NCBI GenBank assembly: GCA_950295325.1
Contig: OX485803.1
Coordinates: forward strand, 72,927,554-72,991,553
DNA length: 64,000 nt
Direction: 5' to 3'
Origin: Polytrichum commune
Taxonomy: Eukaryota; Streptophyta; Polytrichopsida; Polytrichales; Polytrichaceae
Within the stretch, counting starts at the first letter, position 1. Each line of letters opens with the position of its first letter. The notes beneath the pieces are model-generated. The model saw nothing but the letters and a program-made list of their open reading frames with translations, searched no databases and was not told the DNA's origin. Shown piece after piece: positions 23,193 through 40,765 of this stretch. Made by a program: the position numbers and the translations under genes.

Positions 23193-25470
23193 TCCCACAT
23201 ACTCTTGGTAGCCCTCCTCCTACCCTTGGGGAAGCTCTGGCTAAAAGGACTGGACTTCCAAGCGCTTCTGGTTCACGGTCTCATTCGATTATTGGTTCTG
23301 ATTCAACACACGGGAAGGAAGTTTACACGCAGTATAGCGTCACTGGTAAGCTCAATAATCCAGATTATTCAAGTGTTTCCTAAGTAGCAAAGTAACTATC
23401 ATGCCTGTTTTCTACTCCTTCAATTTTTGCACAAGAACCGGTCAGTTAAGCCGAGGTTTGTCAGGAGAGAGAATTGAGAGGTGATGCTGGGTGGTTGTCT
23501 TAGGTGATTCTCGTTAGCAATTGCCAGGGGATTCCAACGCACCAAAGTATGACTTATGTTTATTCCGTATGCAAAGTTTTATAAGGGTTCAAAGTTTTAT
23601 TGGTAGATGACTCAAAACCAACACAGGATCAGCTAAGGAAGTCGACATCTTCATAGTTAATATGTACTTAATGTTCAAGATTTTATGGTCTAGGTTTGAG
23701 CACCATCTACCTTAGGGAGAATTGAGTGATGTTGGGTGGTTGTGGTCATGTACTAAGGTAATTGGAGCTAAAACTGTCACTTTAGGGCCTGAGAATACAT
23801 TCTATTACTAGGTCGTAGGATGTTAAGTGATTAATTATTAGCAGTTGACAGGATTCCAAAGCACCAAAGTATGTCTTATGTGAATTCCAAATGCAAAAGT
23901 TATTAGTTTATAGGTAATTGACCTAAAACCATCACGGGATCCTGACAATGCTAAGGTGGTGGACGTTTTTAAAATAAAAATGTACTTATTGTGCAAGATT
24001 ATAGGGCGTTGGCTTTAAGTGGGGTAAGAGTTTTAGCATGCTCTACCTTCAATGGTGAACAAATCATAATTGCTTTGTTGATTGATGCCATGAGTATCTT
24101 AGGCTAATTCCAAGTATCTATGTTGTGTCAACAGGAGTTACTGGGGATGGACGGTGTTTGTTCCGTGCAGTAGCACACGGCAGCTGTTTGAGAAGTGGGA
24201 GGCCAGCTCCTGATGAAAGTAGTCAGCGCAGGATGGCTGATGACTTGAGAAACAGAGCCTTAGACGAACTCGTACGACGGCGGGAAACAACAGAATGGTT
24301 TGCTAAATCACATCCTCAGTAGATTTAATCGTGATGAAGTTGACATAATAATGGACGTTCATGTCTGATTGTGCATGTCACCAATGTCCAGGGAGGTTTT
24401 TGGGCATAATCGGTCAATATCCTAGTGTGTCCAAGTCCAACTGATTACATGTTGTGATCAATCGGTATTTCTTAATTAATTTTTGGTATATTCCATAGAT
24501 TCCTCTAAAATGATCGGTAACTTTTCTGGTGCCTTGAACTTCAATCAGTTATTTCTCAAACTCAATCGGTTCATCTGTAACTAGTGGTCGGTTCTCCTCG
24601 TTCATTCCACATCCCCGCCTAGTTTCAAGTTCCACCTCATCTTTAAAGAGATTTCAACCACTCACATGATGACATGTGGCACTTTTTGGCCAAAAATAAT
24701 TATTTTACGCCAAATCTGACCTGTGTCTAGGGTAACATACATTTTGAAAATTATTTTGGTGGAAAATGTTATCCAAGAACTTACCCTGTGTATTGTTGAC
24801 TGCATTTAAGCTCCAGATATCTACATGGAGTAATCTTCTGTAGCCAAATATTGTAGCCAAATATAGTAATATACTTTTTTTTCTTGTTTTTGTACAGGTT
24901 TATAGAGGGCGATTTTGACAGTTATGTTTCACGCATGCGGCAACCTTATACTTGGGGTGGTGAGCCTGAGCTTCTGATGCTTTCCAGTGTACTGCAGTAA
25001 GTATAATAGCTCTACATACTGCTCCTGTGGAACAGGAAATATGGAAGGAACAGAAACATGTCTTTAGATGTCTTTGGGAATATTTTTCCAAACTTGGGGG
25101 TTTCACTGCAAGATTTGTACTGCTTCCTGGAAAATGAACTAGTATGATTTACATCGAAGCTGATTGGATATCCTATTAGCAAATTGGGTTCATTAGTTGA
25201 CATATCCATACCGTCCATCCAGCTACCATGTTCCTCCAGTATTGGTTTGCTTCTTGTCCGTCCCATGTGGCTTCAATGGAGAATATTTTACGTGTGTTGT
25301 GCAGAGCGCCTATCACAGTGTACATGAGAGAGCGAGGTGGTATAATTTCTATTGCAGAGTATGGCCAAGAGTATGGCACCAACAATCCAGTGCGTGTCTT
25401 GTATCATGGTTATGGACATTACGAAGCATTGGAGCTACCCGAAGACAGAATCATGTCTTCAAGATTGTAA
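23193..25470 (+). CDS. OTU-domain cysteine protease (deubiquitinase), 5' end not found
   Basis: Four exons join in frame: 23193-23345, 24135-24297, 24898-24996 and 25305-25470. All introns are GT-AG. About 193 residues are visible. OTU enzymes cleave ubiquitin from substrates. The active-site loop GDGRCLFRAVAHG provides the catalytic Asp and Cys, WGGEPELLMLSSVLQ and PITVYM follow, and YHGYGHYEALELP provides the catalytic His near the C terminus. This order and spacing match the plant OTU family. Exon 1 as drawn begins after an in-frame TGA at an AG following a pyrimidine-rich stretch, so at least one upstream exon with the start codon must exist; I could not identify it. The stop overlaps a good donor-like GTAAGT (25466-25471), so a longer spliced form is possible. 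The N-terminal Ser/Gly-rich part (SASGSRSHSIIGSDSTHGKE) looks disordered. Confidence 0.85.
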
Positions 25471-26809
25471 GTATAAATGGTCTCATCATGAATCCATGAC
25501 TAAAGCTCCAGAATGATCTTTCATGCCCAGCTTGTATTGTCCAACAGCTTTGTGGAATACTTTCAATTCCGAATGGTAGTTGTTCATTTCCAAACATTCA
25601 TGTCTCCATTGACTTTGTTACTTGGTTCCATGCAACACTTCAAGTGCACAGACAGATCAGAGCAAAATTACACGATTACAAAATTACATACTGATGAAAG
25701 ATCTACGTACTAATTAAAGATAAACAAATTGATTAAAGATAAACATACAGCAATTGAATTGATGGGTCTTTCATGTATTTGTTATTTCCTCTCTTATCCA
25801 GTTTTGTGACATCATATCAACCAAACTTTATGACTGATGAACTCTGTTTAGTAGATTTGCTCAAGAGAAGGGATTTGGTTTTGACAGGGATCAATCATGG
25901 GAGAACAGATGCCCCCCAAGCTCAAGCAGAGGGAGGAAGAGAAGATGACTTGTGAATACAGCAAATACATAAGGTGTTCCTTTTTTACCTTGGAAATTCA
26001 TCAGATGGATCAGAATCACAATTGGGGGGCAGGAGCTTGTTTACCCACTGTAACAGGCACATCTTTGTACTACCACCACACAAAGGTGTCCTTCCATGTT
26101 TTATAGCTAGGATTGTGGACTGCCACTAATTGGATGCCACCATAATATGGCCACAAACATCAGCAAGGGCAACACTCTTTTGTTTATCAAGGGATTTGGT
26201 TAATTAAATCAGCCACCACCAATATCAGAGGGTCATGTTAACCACACACTAACGGTCATTGGTGGAATGGAGGTCCAAAATGGCACAGTTGTTAAAGTGT
26301 ACACATTGACCATCACATATTGTCAATAGCAGACCAACTGCAAGTGCACAGTGTCTCCTCCAAAATTCCACAGATTAATTTGCATGCAGTTCGTAGTACA
26401 ATTGCATCAATGTAAACACAAAGACACATCCAGACTCAATGCCAACATCTGATACAAATTAATGCAAACTGAGAAAGGTAAAGAAGTTGAAATAATCAAA
26501 CTCTCTTTGAAAGATTTCAGTAGTAACTAGATAAAACCATCAAAAATGTTCCAATATCGTGAGCATCACATTGCAATTATAGCTCATCAAATTTCCTACC
26601 TTAAAGAGTAAAGTGAACCTTCTGTGCAACGAAAGTAAAGACTAATCCAGAGTCAATACTATGTATACACATGCCGCCAGCCATGCTGATCCTTCTGACT
26701 TTTGAGCCAATGAAGACCCATGCTAATATGACTTTGTGGTAGGGCTGGAGATTAAGAATCCAGACACCGCTAACCTATTTAACTCAACACTATGTATGCA
26801 CTAATTTTC
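25471..26809. other. Convergent intergenic region, OTU and CPOX 3' ends
   Basis: This separates the 3' ends of two convergent genes and presumably holds both 3' untranslated regions. No coding series, repeat family or RNA gene was recognised. Confidence 0.5.
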
Positions 26810-33039
<6,230 letters not shown>

Positions 33040-33404
33040 TGCTCTCCCAAAACCCAAAACCCAATCCCAAACCCCTTGAGCTACTTAGAAAGTCTCTACT
33101 CACAAGAAAACCTGCCGACCCCCAAAATCATTGAGCTTCCTGCTCCCAACCTACATAGCACCCAACCCACACCTTGACACCAACTTGCACTTCTAATGCT
33201 CTTCAACTGCTCCTCATGTCTCTGTTGAATGGAAAATCTTCAAGTTCTTGCCTTCCAAAGAAAAGGCTCTCCACAGGCTCCCCGGAGATGACAGAGCAAA
33301 GGAGAATCTGCATTCGCCTCTTCCCACCCCAAATGGATAAGCCTAGGCCCCCTACCTTTGGGAACCTGTAAATGACTTGGGAACGCACTCTGGGCACCCG
33401 TCGT
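33040..33404 (-). other. CPOX 5' flank
   Basis: C-rich sequence directly upstream of the CPOX start codon, presumably leader and core promoter. No TATA box could be assigned with confidence. Confidence 0.4.
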
Positions 33405-35280
33405 CTCTAAGGCCTCCTCAAAAGAGGGCCCCCGTCTCTGCCCGCCCGCCCTGCCCGCTGCCCAGCCCAGTGTTTCCAAGTCCAACCGGGCACATGTTAA
33501 CATCTTCCCGCCCAGATCTTCTGTCCGTGTGCAGGAGAACGATTTCGGAGAAACCTTGCAAGGTGTTCAAATCTGAGTTAGTTTCCAAAATCTCTTTTCA
33601 CGGGTTTTCGATGCTTGCAGCCCCTCCGTAGACGATGGAACTTGAAGACTGACCATTAGTCGGAGCTGACCGCGAGGATCGTTATTGATGGCTGGGGCGG
33701 GATCGAGGAGTTGCACATGCGGAAGAGAGATCTGTGCAGACAACTCAGACTTGGGAAGAATTGGTCGCAACAACTTGTATGTATTGATCTGTGATTCTGT
33801 TATGTTTTCCTAAACCGGTGCAAAGACTGAAACACATTCTGGGAAGACAACCTGGCAGCTGAGAGACATGCCACTCCATTTTGGGTGCAACATGCAAGAT
33901 TGCACAGAAACCTCGCAGGTGAATGTGAACACTATCTTGGGATTTTTCATATTTGAGGACATCTGTTTAGTGTGACAAGCCTTGATCGAAGTTCTCAAAA
34001 GAACCAAACACCCATTGATTATCTAGGGCCTTTAGGAATAGACGACCCTGGTTGTGTACCATATTCTGAAATGGTAGATTAATTTGATTTATCAGAATCC
34101 TTTGGTAGAAGCAAGGGAACCATATTGTAGTAAACACTTTACACTGCAAAATGATTAATGTTCATGATCATATCACTGCCAGCGAACATGACATCAAATA
34201 GAAAGACAATTCTTCTAGTCCTACTGTCATATTTCTTGCATTCTTTGAGTTTTTTTCCTACCAATACTCCTATGTATTAGAAACATGCTATGAGCTTACC
34301 AACTCTTATTGTAAGTTGCCTATTCCACCATGACTAGTTTATAATCTAAGAGCAAGCCCAATCGTTATTGGATCTGGGAATGAAAAGCGTCCTATCCAGG
34401 ATGCAAAATGTAGACCCATGCAAGACTACCGTTGAATTTCTTCTAAAATGATCGATAATTTTTTTGAAGTCATGAACTTCAACTAGTTATTTCTCAAACT
34501 CACTCAGTTTCATCTGCAATCAGTCATTTTCTTTAAGTTTCAAACCTCAACCAGTTGTTTCTCAAACTCCATCCGGTTCATTTGTAATTAGTAATTCTTT
34601 TAAAGTCCCAAACCTCAACCGGTTACTTCTCAAACTTATCTGATTATCTGATATAATCAAACTTATTATGATTATATTTGATTATCAAAGTATAGAGGAT
34701 GTGTGTGGATTTTGAACCTTGAAGTGGGGTGCACTTAAGATGGGTTATGTAGACCAATGAACGGGGAGAACCAACCACTACACTAAATATTATATTCAGT
34801 GTCACATACTATTTGAAATTACACAATGCTATAACAATTTATTGTATATTATCTCATTTTTGCCAACAAAGGTCAAATTTGTTGTTTTGCACATTATAGA
34901 ACATTGACATCTTTACTTGGTAAAAAAATTCATTAATAAAAAATATATATATATCATTGTGTAACTCCAAGTAGTAAGTGATACTATATACAATATTTAG
35001 TATAATTACAAATGATATGATTGAGTTTGAAAAATGACTGGTTGAAATTCAAAACTTTAAGATAATTATCAATATTTTATATTTAAAATAATATATTAAA
35101 TTTAATAAAGAAAAACCGGAAGATGTTAACATGTGCCCGATTGAACTTTGAAACACTAGAGCTCCACCGGTTAAGCCCAAACAAATCTGAGGGGCAGGGC
35201 AGCGGGCAGGGTGTGGCGGGCAGGCGGGCCGGCAGAGGCGAGGAGCCCTCTTTTGATGGCCTGGGTTTCCAAGAACCCAT
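33405..35280. repeat. GC-rich inverted repeat flanking AT-rich spacer, upstream of CPOX
   Basis: The arm at about 33405-33510 (AAAAGAGGGC ... CTGCCCGCTGCCC ... GGGCACATGTTAACATCTTC) is matched in reverse complement by about 35116-35280 (GAAGATGTTAACATGTGCCC ... GGGCAGCGGGCAGG ... GAGCCCTCTTTT). The intervening 1.6 kb is AT-rich and contains another inverted pair (TTCTCAAACTCA-type segments near 34490 and 35025-35075) and a family B MITE. The arms could be the long terminal inverted repeats of a Mutator-like element, or a duplicated promoter segment. No target duplication was established. Confidence 0.6.
34781..35003. mobile_element. TA-inserting MITE, family B, copy 1
   Basis: It starts CACTAAATATTATATTCAGTG after TA and ends near CAATATTTAGTA. 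The interior (AAATTACACAATGCTATAAC, GCCAACAAAGGTCAAATT, TTTACTTGGTAAAA) aligns with the copy at 59102-59317. It is about 220 bp and non-coding. Confidence 0.7.
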
Positions 35281-36317
35281 TTCCCGGAAAAGTGCAATGT
35301 GGGGAACAAGTCTTGAAGCTGGACCTATCTTTTCATTGTGCGTCTGACTCACATCAGATTTCTACATGGTTCGTTATTGATTGGAAGTGGCTGAATGTTT
35401 TTTGGCCTTCGGTGTTGTATGTTGTGACGCGACATCTTTCTAGCATCCTTGCAAACACCGAGGTTTGTGAATTTCTTGGTGGGTCAGCTTATTAAGAGCC
35501 CAGTGAGTTGTGGCAGTCTTTGCGTTGTATATTTGGGTTAATTTCGTGCAAAATTGTTCTTGTGAATCTTCTGGAGCTTTGAATTTGTGGGAGGAATGGT
35601 GTGCTACAGCTTCTGTTTAAAAAGGCTGTGATCATAGTTTGCAGTGTGTAGGTTTGTGCAATGTGCGATAATCAGATTTGCAGAAATAAATTGACGAGCA
35701 TCAAATGTGACTATTCTTATGGATATGTATTTAGGTAAGTATATTCTCCAAGACAAGTTTGGAGATTCCTTCTCAAAATTCCTAACCTACCCCGGGTTGT
35801 TGCACGGACAAGATTAAGCAGACATGAACACTTACTTGTCCACAAACCGTGTACCTTCAGGATATCGGAATCTAATTAAGTGAAAGCCATGAAAACCTTG
35901 TTAAGAGGATGCGATATGCTCCCCAGAGTGAGAGGGTCAGCAAAGAAGTGCTATCCCAACCAAAATGAACTTCTGAGGTTGAAAGCCAATTGCATCTCAC
36001 ATGCTCTTCAAGTGATTATGACAAGGTTTATTGGCAAGATTATTACAGGGTTCAAACAGTGTGCAAGCCTGTGCCCACTCTTGCTGCCAATATTGGAGTA
36101 TCCACTGAAAAATCTAAAACTCAAATGAGCTTCAGGGGGTTGGACAAATGCCGATGAATATTTAGATCCCATGATGTGGTCACTATAACAGTCCATATTA
36201 CAGACTGTAGTGTGTCATCGTTTCTGATTCCAAGTTAGCCTTTCAGTCTTCTTTTAATTCCGACAAACAAGTTTGGTTTGAGGGAAAATAGCATTCTTTG
36301 CTGGAAAGTCACATTCA
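35281..36317. other. Intergenic between CPOX repeat block and PI31 3' end
   Basis: Two overlapping plus-strand frames of 70-95 codons start within the inverted-repeat arm and show no domain. Downstream flank of PI31. Nothing else was recognised. Confidence 0.4.
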
Positions 36318-39300
36318 TTATCCACTTGTGAAGTGTTGTGTATCTGGATGCCCTCCTGAAGGCCTGTGTGGTGGTCTGTCAAAAGACCACATAAAACTTG
36401 CACAATTTACATATCTGCTGTGGGGCAACGCCTTTTCCATTGCATAATAGACCACCATGAAGACAGAACGTGTGGCAAGTGATTGATTTCTTGAGAATAA
36501 GTGTTGTATCAGAACCATCTTTCTACTCAATGGGACTTTATGTCGGGAGTTGGCATATGATTTTCCATTGGTTGTCTTGCATACGATATCAATAATTTCT
36601 TTCCACTTGGGTTGCATGCTCGGAGATAGTGGTTGAATTTGAATGAAGCGCAACCTATTTTGGTTCATTGAGGGCCAAACTCTTTGTAGCACCTCTTGGC
36701 ATACCAAATGAGTTTGACCAACAATGAACCAATATAGAATGTTCTTCGTTCAAACCTCCATACTACCTCAACCATACACCAAAAACTTACCAAAATAGGA
36801 AGGTGGTGTATGCAAAACAACCAACTCCCGACCAAAAGTCATGTTGAGTTAGAGGATAACTATCATAGGAAGCAACACTTTTTGTAAAAACATGCAAAAT
36901 GTCTTACCTTATGAAGAGGTTGGAATCAAAACCAGGCACACCAGGAGGACCAAACGGGTCAAACCTTGCACCTGGCGGCACGCCTCTGCAAGAAACACAG
37001 TAAATCATCGTCAAATTGGTCCGATGCATTACGCTTTCATGCCCACAAATCACAGAGAGACTTTGAAGTCTGCAACACACCCCACAAAAACATGCTTGGG
37101 TAAACTTCATATAAATGTGAGCCATGGTGCAGTACCCTTCCTCTTGGTCATGTCTGTGTCCATGTGGGCTACCCTACTTGAAAATCTATACAAGTAGTTT
37201 TTATATAGTTGAAGCCTATGCTCAAATTTCTATGAATTGAAAGTTTGTTTTGCTCTATGGATTCTGCTTTTGCCAGCATCATTGAGGTATAGTTCATTCA
37301 AGGTGCGTAAGTCTCATGTAGAATTTCTCTTTTTGTGATACTTGCCAATAACGAATATCTATGTTTTGCACATTAATTTGCAAATATATATTGCCTATGT
37401 ATTTGCAACCCCCAAAAAAATCAATATGTGGAGTCTCTTTCAGCTACAGCATGCTATATAGACATCTCGATTTTTGTTGACCAATAGGTAGTTCCATTTG
37501 ACGTAATCTGGCTGCCTATGTAATGTAATTATATCATGAGTTATGCAAGAGACAAGTGGTCAGTTGAGAGAAATATATTTAAGCCATGCAAGTCATTGAC
37601 CGTACAATGGGCCAAGGTTGATTTCTCCTGGATGTGAGCCACGACTTGGATGACCCCATCGCACATCATTTGGCCCTGGAATTTGACATTTCATAGCTGA
37701 GGAACATCATCACTTGGCTCCTACCTAAAATTCTAGATCTGTTGTGGTGAGTTTCATGTTTGTGTGTCCCGACTGGAAAACAAAGGCAGGGTTTAGAAAA
37801 AGGTGGCAAACCACCATATTGCCTTGAAATTGGAAATAGCATACAGATGATGCATATATGGAGGTTCATATGCACCTACAAACATCCCATTGATGGTGGT
37901 GCTGCTGTCCCTCCTGCAAGAAGTAAATTCCGTTTTTGGTTGAGTATATATACTTGTGCAAAACGATGGAAGATTCACTGGTGTTTTGACATTAACATAT
38001 TATGTAAATGAGTAGCAGCAATGGATCAATTCTGACTTCAGTACGTCCTCACTGCAGAAATGTGATGAAATGTTCAACATTGTCTTGCAGAACATGATCG
38101 GATACACTCAACTTTAGTGCTTTGATTCTGTCTGATTTCTTTCAAAGGAGAAACAGTCAACATGTGATTTTTTGCAAGGTGGTTGCCAATAACTCATCAT
38201 TTTCTTATTGCAATCTTAAGTGATGAGGACTAAGGATATACAAGTTGAATATTACCTTGGCAGGAAGATCCCTCCTCCAGGTCCAGGGAAGAGGTCGCTG
38301 TTGCCACCACCAGGTATAGATGGAAACATAAACCTGCAATAACTGCAATTCCTTCATCATAAAACCAAATAGACAATGGACTAACAGAGAGATATTAAAT
38401 AGAAGTCTCAAACTTTTCAGGTTTATCGAATCCAAACATGTAATATATATTAAGTTTCTTTCTTTCTCTAATTATTTATTTATGTATATATATTTAGATG
38501 TGTGTGTGTGTGTGTGTGTGTGTATAGAGTATAAACCCTTTGCTTTCTTTTTCTTTCAAGTCACCTCGCACATTTTGCGTAAACCATCCACAAGCGTTGC
38601 ACCAAGATATACACATTTAATTTGTACATTAATTTCTATTCATGCTTTGTTGAGAGATCAACCCAGGATTCGACGCAAACGATTGTCGCGGATCGTATAG
38701 GAGTGGGGCAAGTATGGATGTCCGTCTTGCATCACTTTCACGCTCATTTTGCCTGCCTCTGAAAATTCAGGCACACTTGTTACTATAACTGCAGGTACAA
38801 AAATCTTCTAGAACTATCACTATATTCATTAATTTGGGACTTTTTCGGCATTTTGAGACAATTACAAATATAAGAACATGGATAAAATCACACAGATATT
38901 GGAGAATGTTGTAAGATGCAAATACTTTGAAGCGAATGTTCATATCAAGAACCCAATTAAGAACTCATATCAAGATGGTTTAGGTAGGACGACCCAAACA
39001 TTAGACCATGTTGTTGTGGTCCATATATTAATTTGAGACAAGAGAAAGTCTCAAATTAATGAATATAGTGCACGGCCTTTTCAAATGTTGGTACATATGC
39101 CATCCCTCACAACCGGAGCCTAGGTCAGTTTCAACACCTCTGTGTCAAAATGATTTGATTTTGAGATTCAGACAGTAGAAAATGTCAATTCTGAATTTTA
39201 AAATTTTTGGAAAATGACTAATTGTGGAGTTCCATAGCTCCATAGTTCACAATGAGCTACAAGCAGATAAAATAGAATTTCTTTGTTTCTTCAACATTTG

Positions 39301-40765
39301 TCTCCAAATTTATTAAATTTTAGACATTCTTTGAATTTTTGCTTAATTATTCGCGAAACTAACCCGGACATATTGCCTCCAGCTTGATTTTGCGCACAGC
39401 AGAGGTAAATTTCATATTAATGCTCTAGAAGCAAAGCTCCTTGATGGCAAGGAGGTAGAAAAATACGTGGAGGAAGATGAGGTTGGGCTGGGTATTGTTG
39501 AGATCCTCAAATTCGAGTTCGAAGAGAGCTTGGAAAGCAGCGACACATTAATTCGGCTCACTAAAGCCTCCAAATTTGTAAATTGCTGCGCATAGTTTAT
39601 GGCTTCGCCATCTTTGGCGTAGTCATGGGCTCTGATCCCAACCATCCGCTGAACACATCAACCTTCAAACTCTTGCAACAAAGGAACACCCCCATTTCAA
39701 GCACATGAATTAGGGAGAACACTACACACTTATTACACAAATTAATAATTTGAAGATGCAGATTAAAAACAAGAGACATGAAATTAGGGTATCATGGGAA
39801 CCATAACTTGATCTCCAGATGAAGCAAAGACTCAGTGTCCACAGGTGCTGCATCCACCATCAATAAGTCCGCCATGACCATAATTTTGACAATCACGTCC
39901 TTGCACAAATCAGGTTGCCCGCCTCCACTGTACCGAAAGGCATAAGCTTCTTCCATGTCATCCCACCCCTCAAATCCTCTGTCAATTTCCTCCACACCAT
40001 CTCCTAATAACAGAGAGAGAGAAAAAAAAACAAAAAAAAAAACAAAGTTTAGAGATTCTGGTCACCACATCATGCACTTATAATATTACACAAAATTAAA
40101 ATGCTTGACAGTATCTGAGGACCAACATAAAATGTAGGAATAAGAAATCACTTGTCAGGATGTTTCAACCACAGGGCAAGAAGTGTGAATCTGGTGAGCT
40201 TGGTAACCTTGATTATCTTATAACAAAATTGATATCACATTCTTTCTCCTAACAGAAAGAAAAATGCAAGAGGAGAGCCCAGTTTACAGATTCTCTATCA
40301 TCATTTCTTGGACTTTCCCCAATAATTTTGATCACCCATGCACATCCATACTTCACATATAATTGTATAAATATGAAATGCTTGACAGTATGTAAGTGCC
40401 AACTTTATATGTAGGATTCGAAAATCAAATAAACTATGGAGTGTTCGACCACAGTGCCAAGTGTGTGAATCTGGTCAGCTTGAAAACCCTAAATGCATAA
40501 TATTGACATCACAGGATTTGATTTTTTCATGCTTTCTTTGAAAATCTGTGAAAACAAAAAACCTAATCTAAGGCTCTGAGCTCTGTTGAATAATAAAGTA
40601 AATGTTACCAGATGTCATTGTGCTCGCCTCTGATCCCACTGCAACAATTGCATAGCCTGCTGCCAGAAAAGCAGCATGTATTGCAATTGCCACTCTTTCC
40701 GTGGCAGATTTGAGGTTTGGGCGTGACGCCCTGATTACGCCCAACACCGACCCTGGTGTCGCCAT
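36318..40765 (-). CDS. PI31: Proteasome regulator PI31 (plant form), 7 exons recognised
   Basis: Recognised exons: 40609-40765, 39808-40003, 39467-39648, 38256-38333, about 37601-37696, 36908-36985, 36318-36375. PI31 binds the 20S proteasome and affects its assembly and activity. The N-terminal FP-type domain covers exons 1-3 (MATPGSVLGVIRASRP; AIAIHAAFLAAGYAI; FEGWDDMEEAYAFRY; SLLHLEIK; AHDYAKDGEAINYAQQFTNL). The Pro/Gly-rich tail follows: IPGGGNSDLFPGPGGG, GPNDVRWGHPSRGSHPG, PPGARFDPFGPPGVPGFDS, and the typical end RPPHRPSGGHPDTQHFTSG. Junctions 1/2, 3/4 and 6/7 are clean GT-AG in phase, and 5/6 can be joined in frame with weak donors. Junctions 2/3 and 4/5 do not join in frame with the only GT-AG sites I see, so a micro-exon, a non-canonical site or gene decay must be considered. 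Introns hold two MITEs and a TG microsatellite. Confidence 0.85.
36513..36860. mobile_element. Foldback MITE (family F), copy 3, in last PI31 intron
   Basis: The right end (CAACTCCCGACCAAAAGTCA, then TTGAGTTAGAGGATAAC) is the complement of the left end (ACTCAATGGGACTTTATGTC, then GGGAGTTGG). It lies between exon 6 (36908-36985) and exon 7 (36318-36375) and makes up most of that intron. It aligns with copies at 1-336 and 30266-30610. Confidence 0.72.
38499..38524. repeat. TG microsatellite in PI31 intron
   Basis: About 13 TG units, within the intron between exons 3 and 4. Confidence 0.9.
38818..39070. mobile_element. Short MITE in PI31 intron 3
   Basis: It begins CACTATATTCATTAATTTGG and ends in the reverse complement (TCAAATTAATGAATATAGTG). 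The inverted repeat is about 29 bp with few mismatches, and the body is 253 bp. No target duplication is obvious. It is non-coding and sits between PI31 exons 3 and 4. Confidence 0.7.

Noticed and set aside
35123..35495. Overlapping 74- and 94-codon plus-strand frames
   Set aside because: They begin inside a GC-rich inverted-repeat arm that is also open in other frames; composition reflects the repeat.
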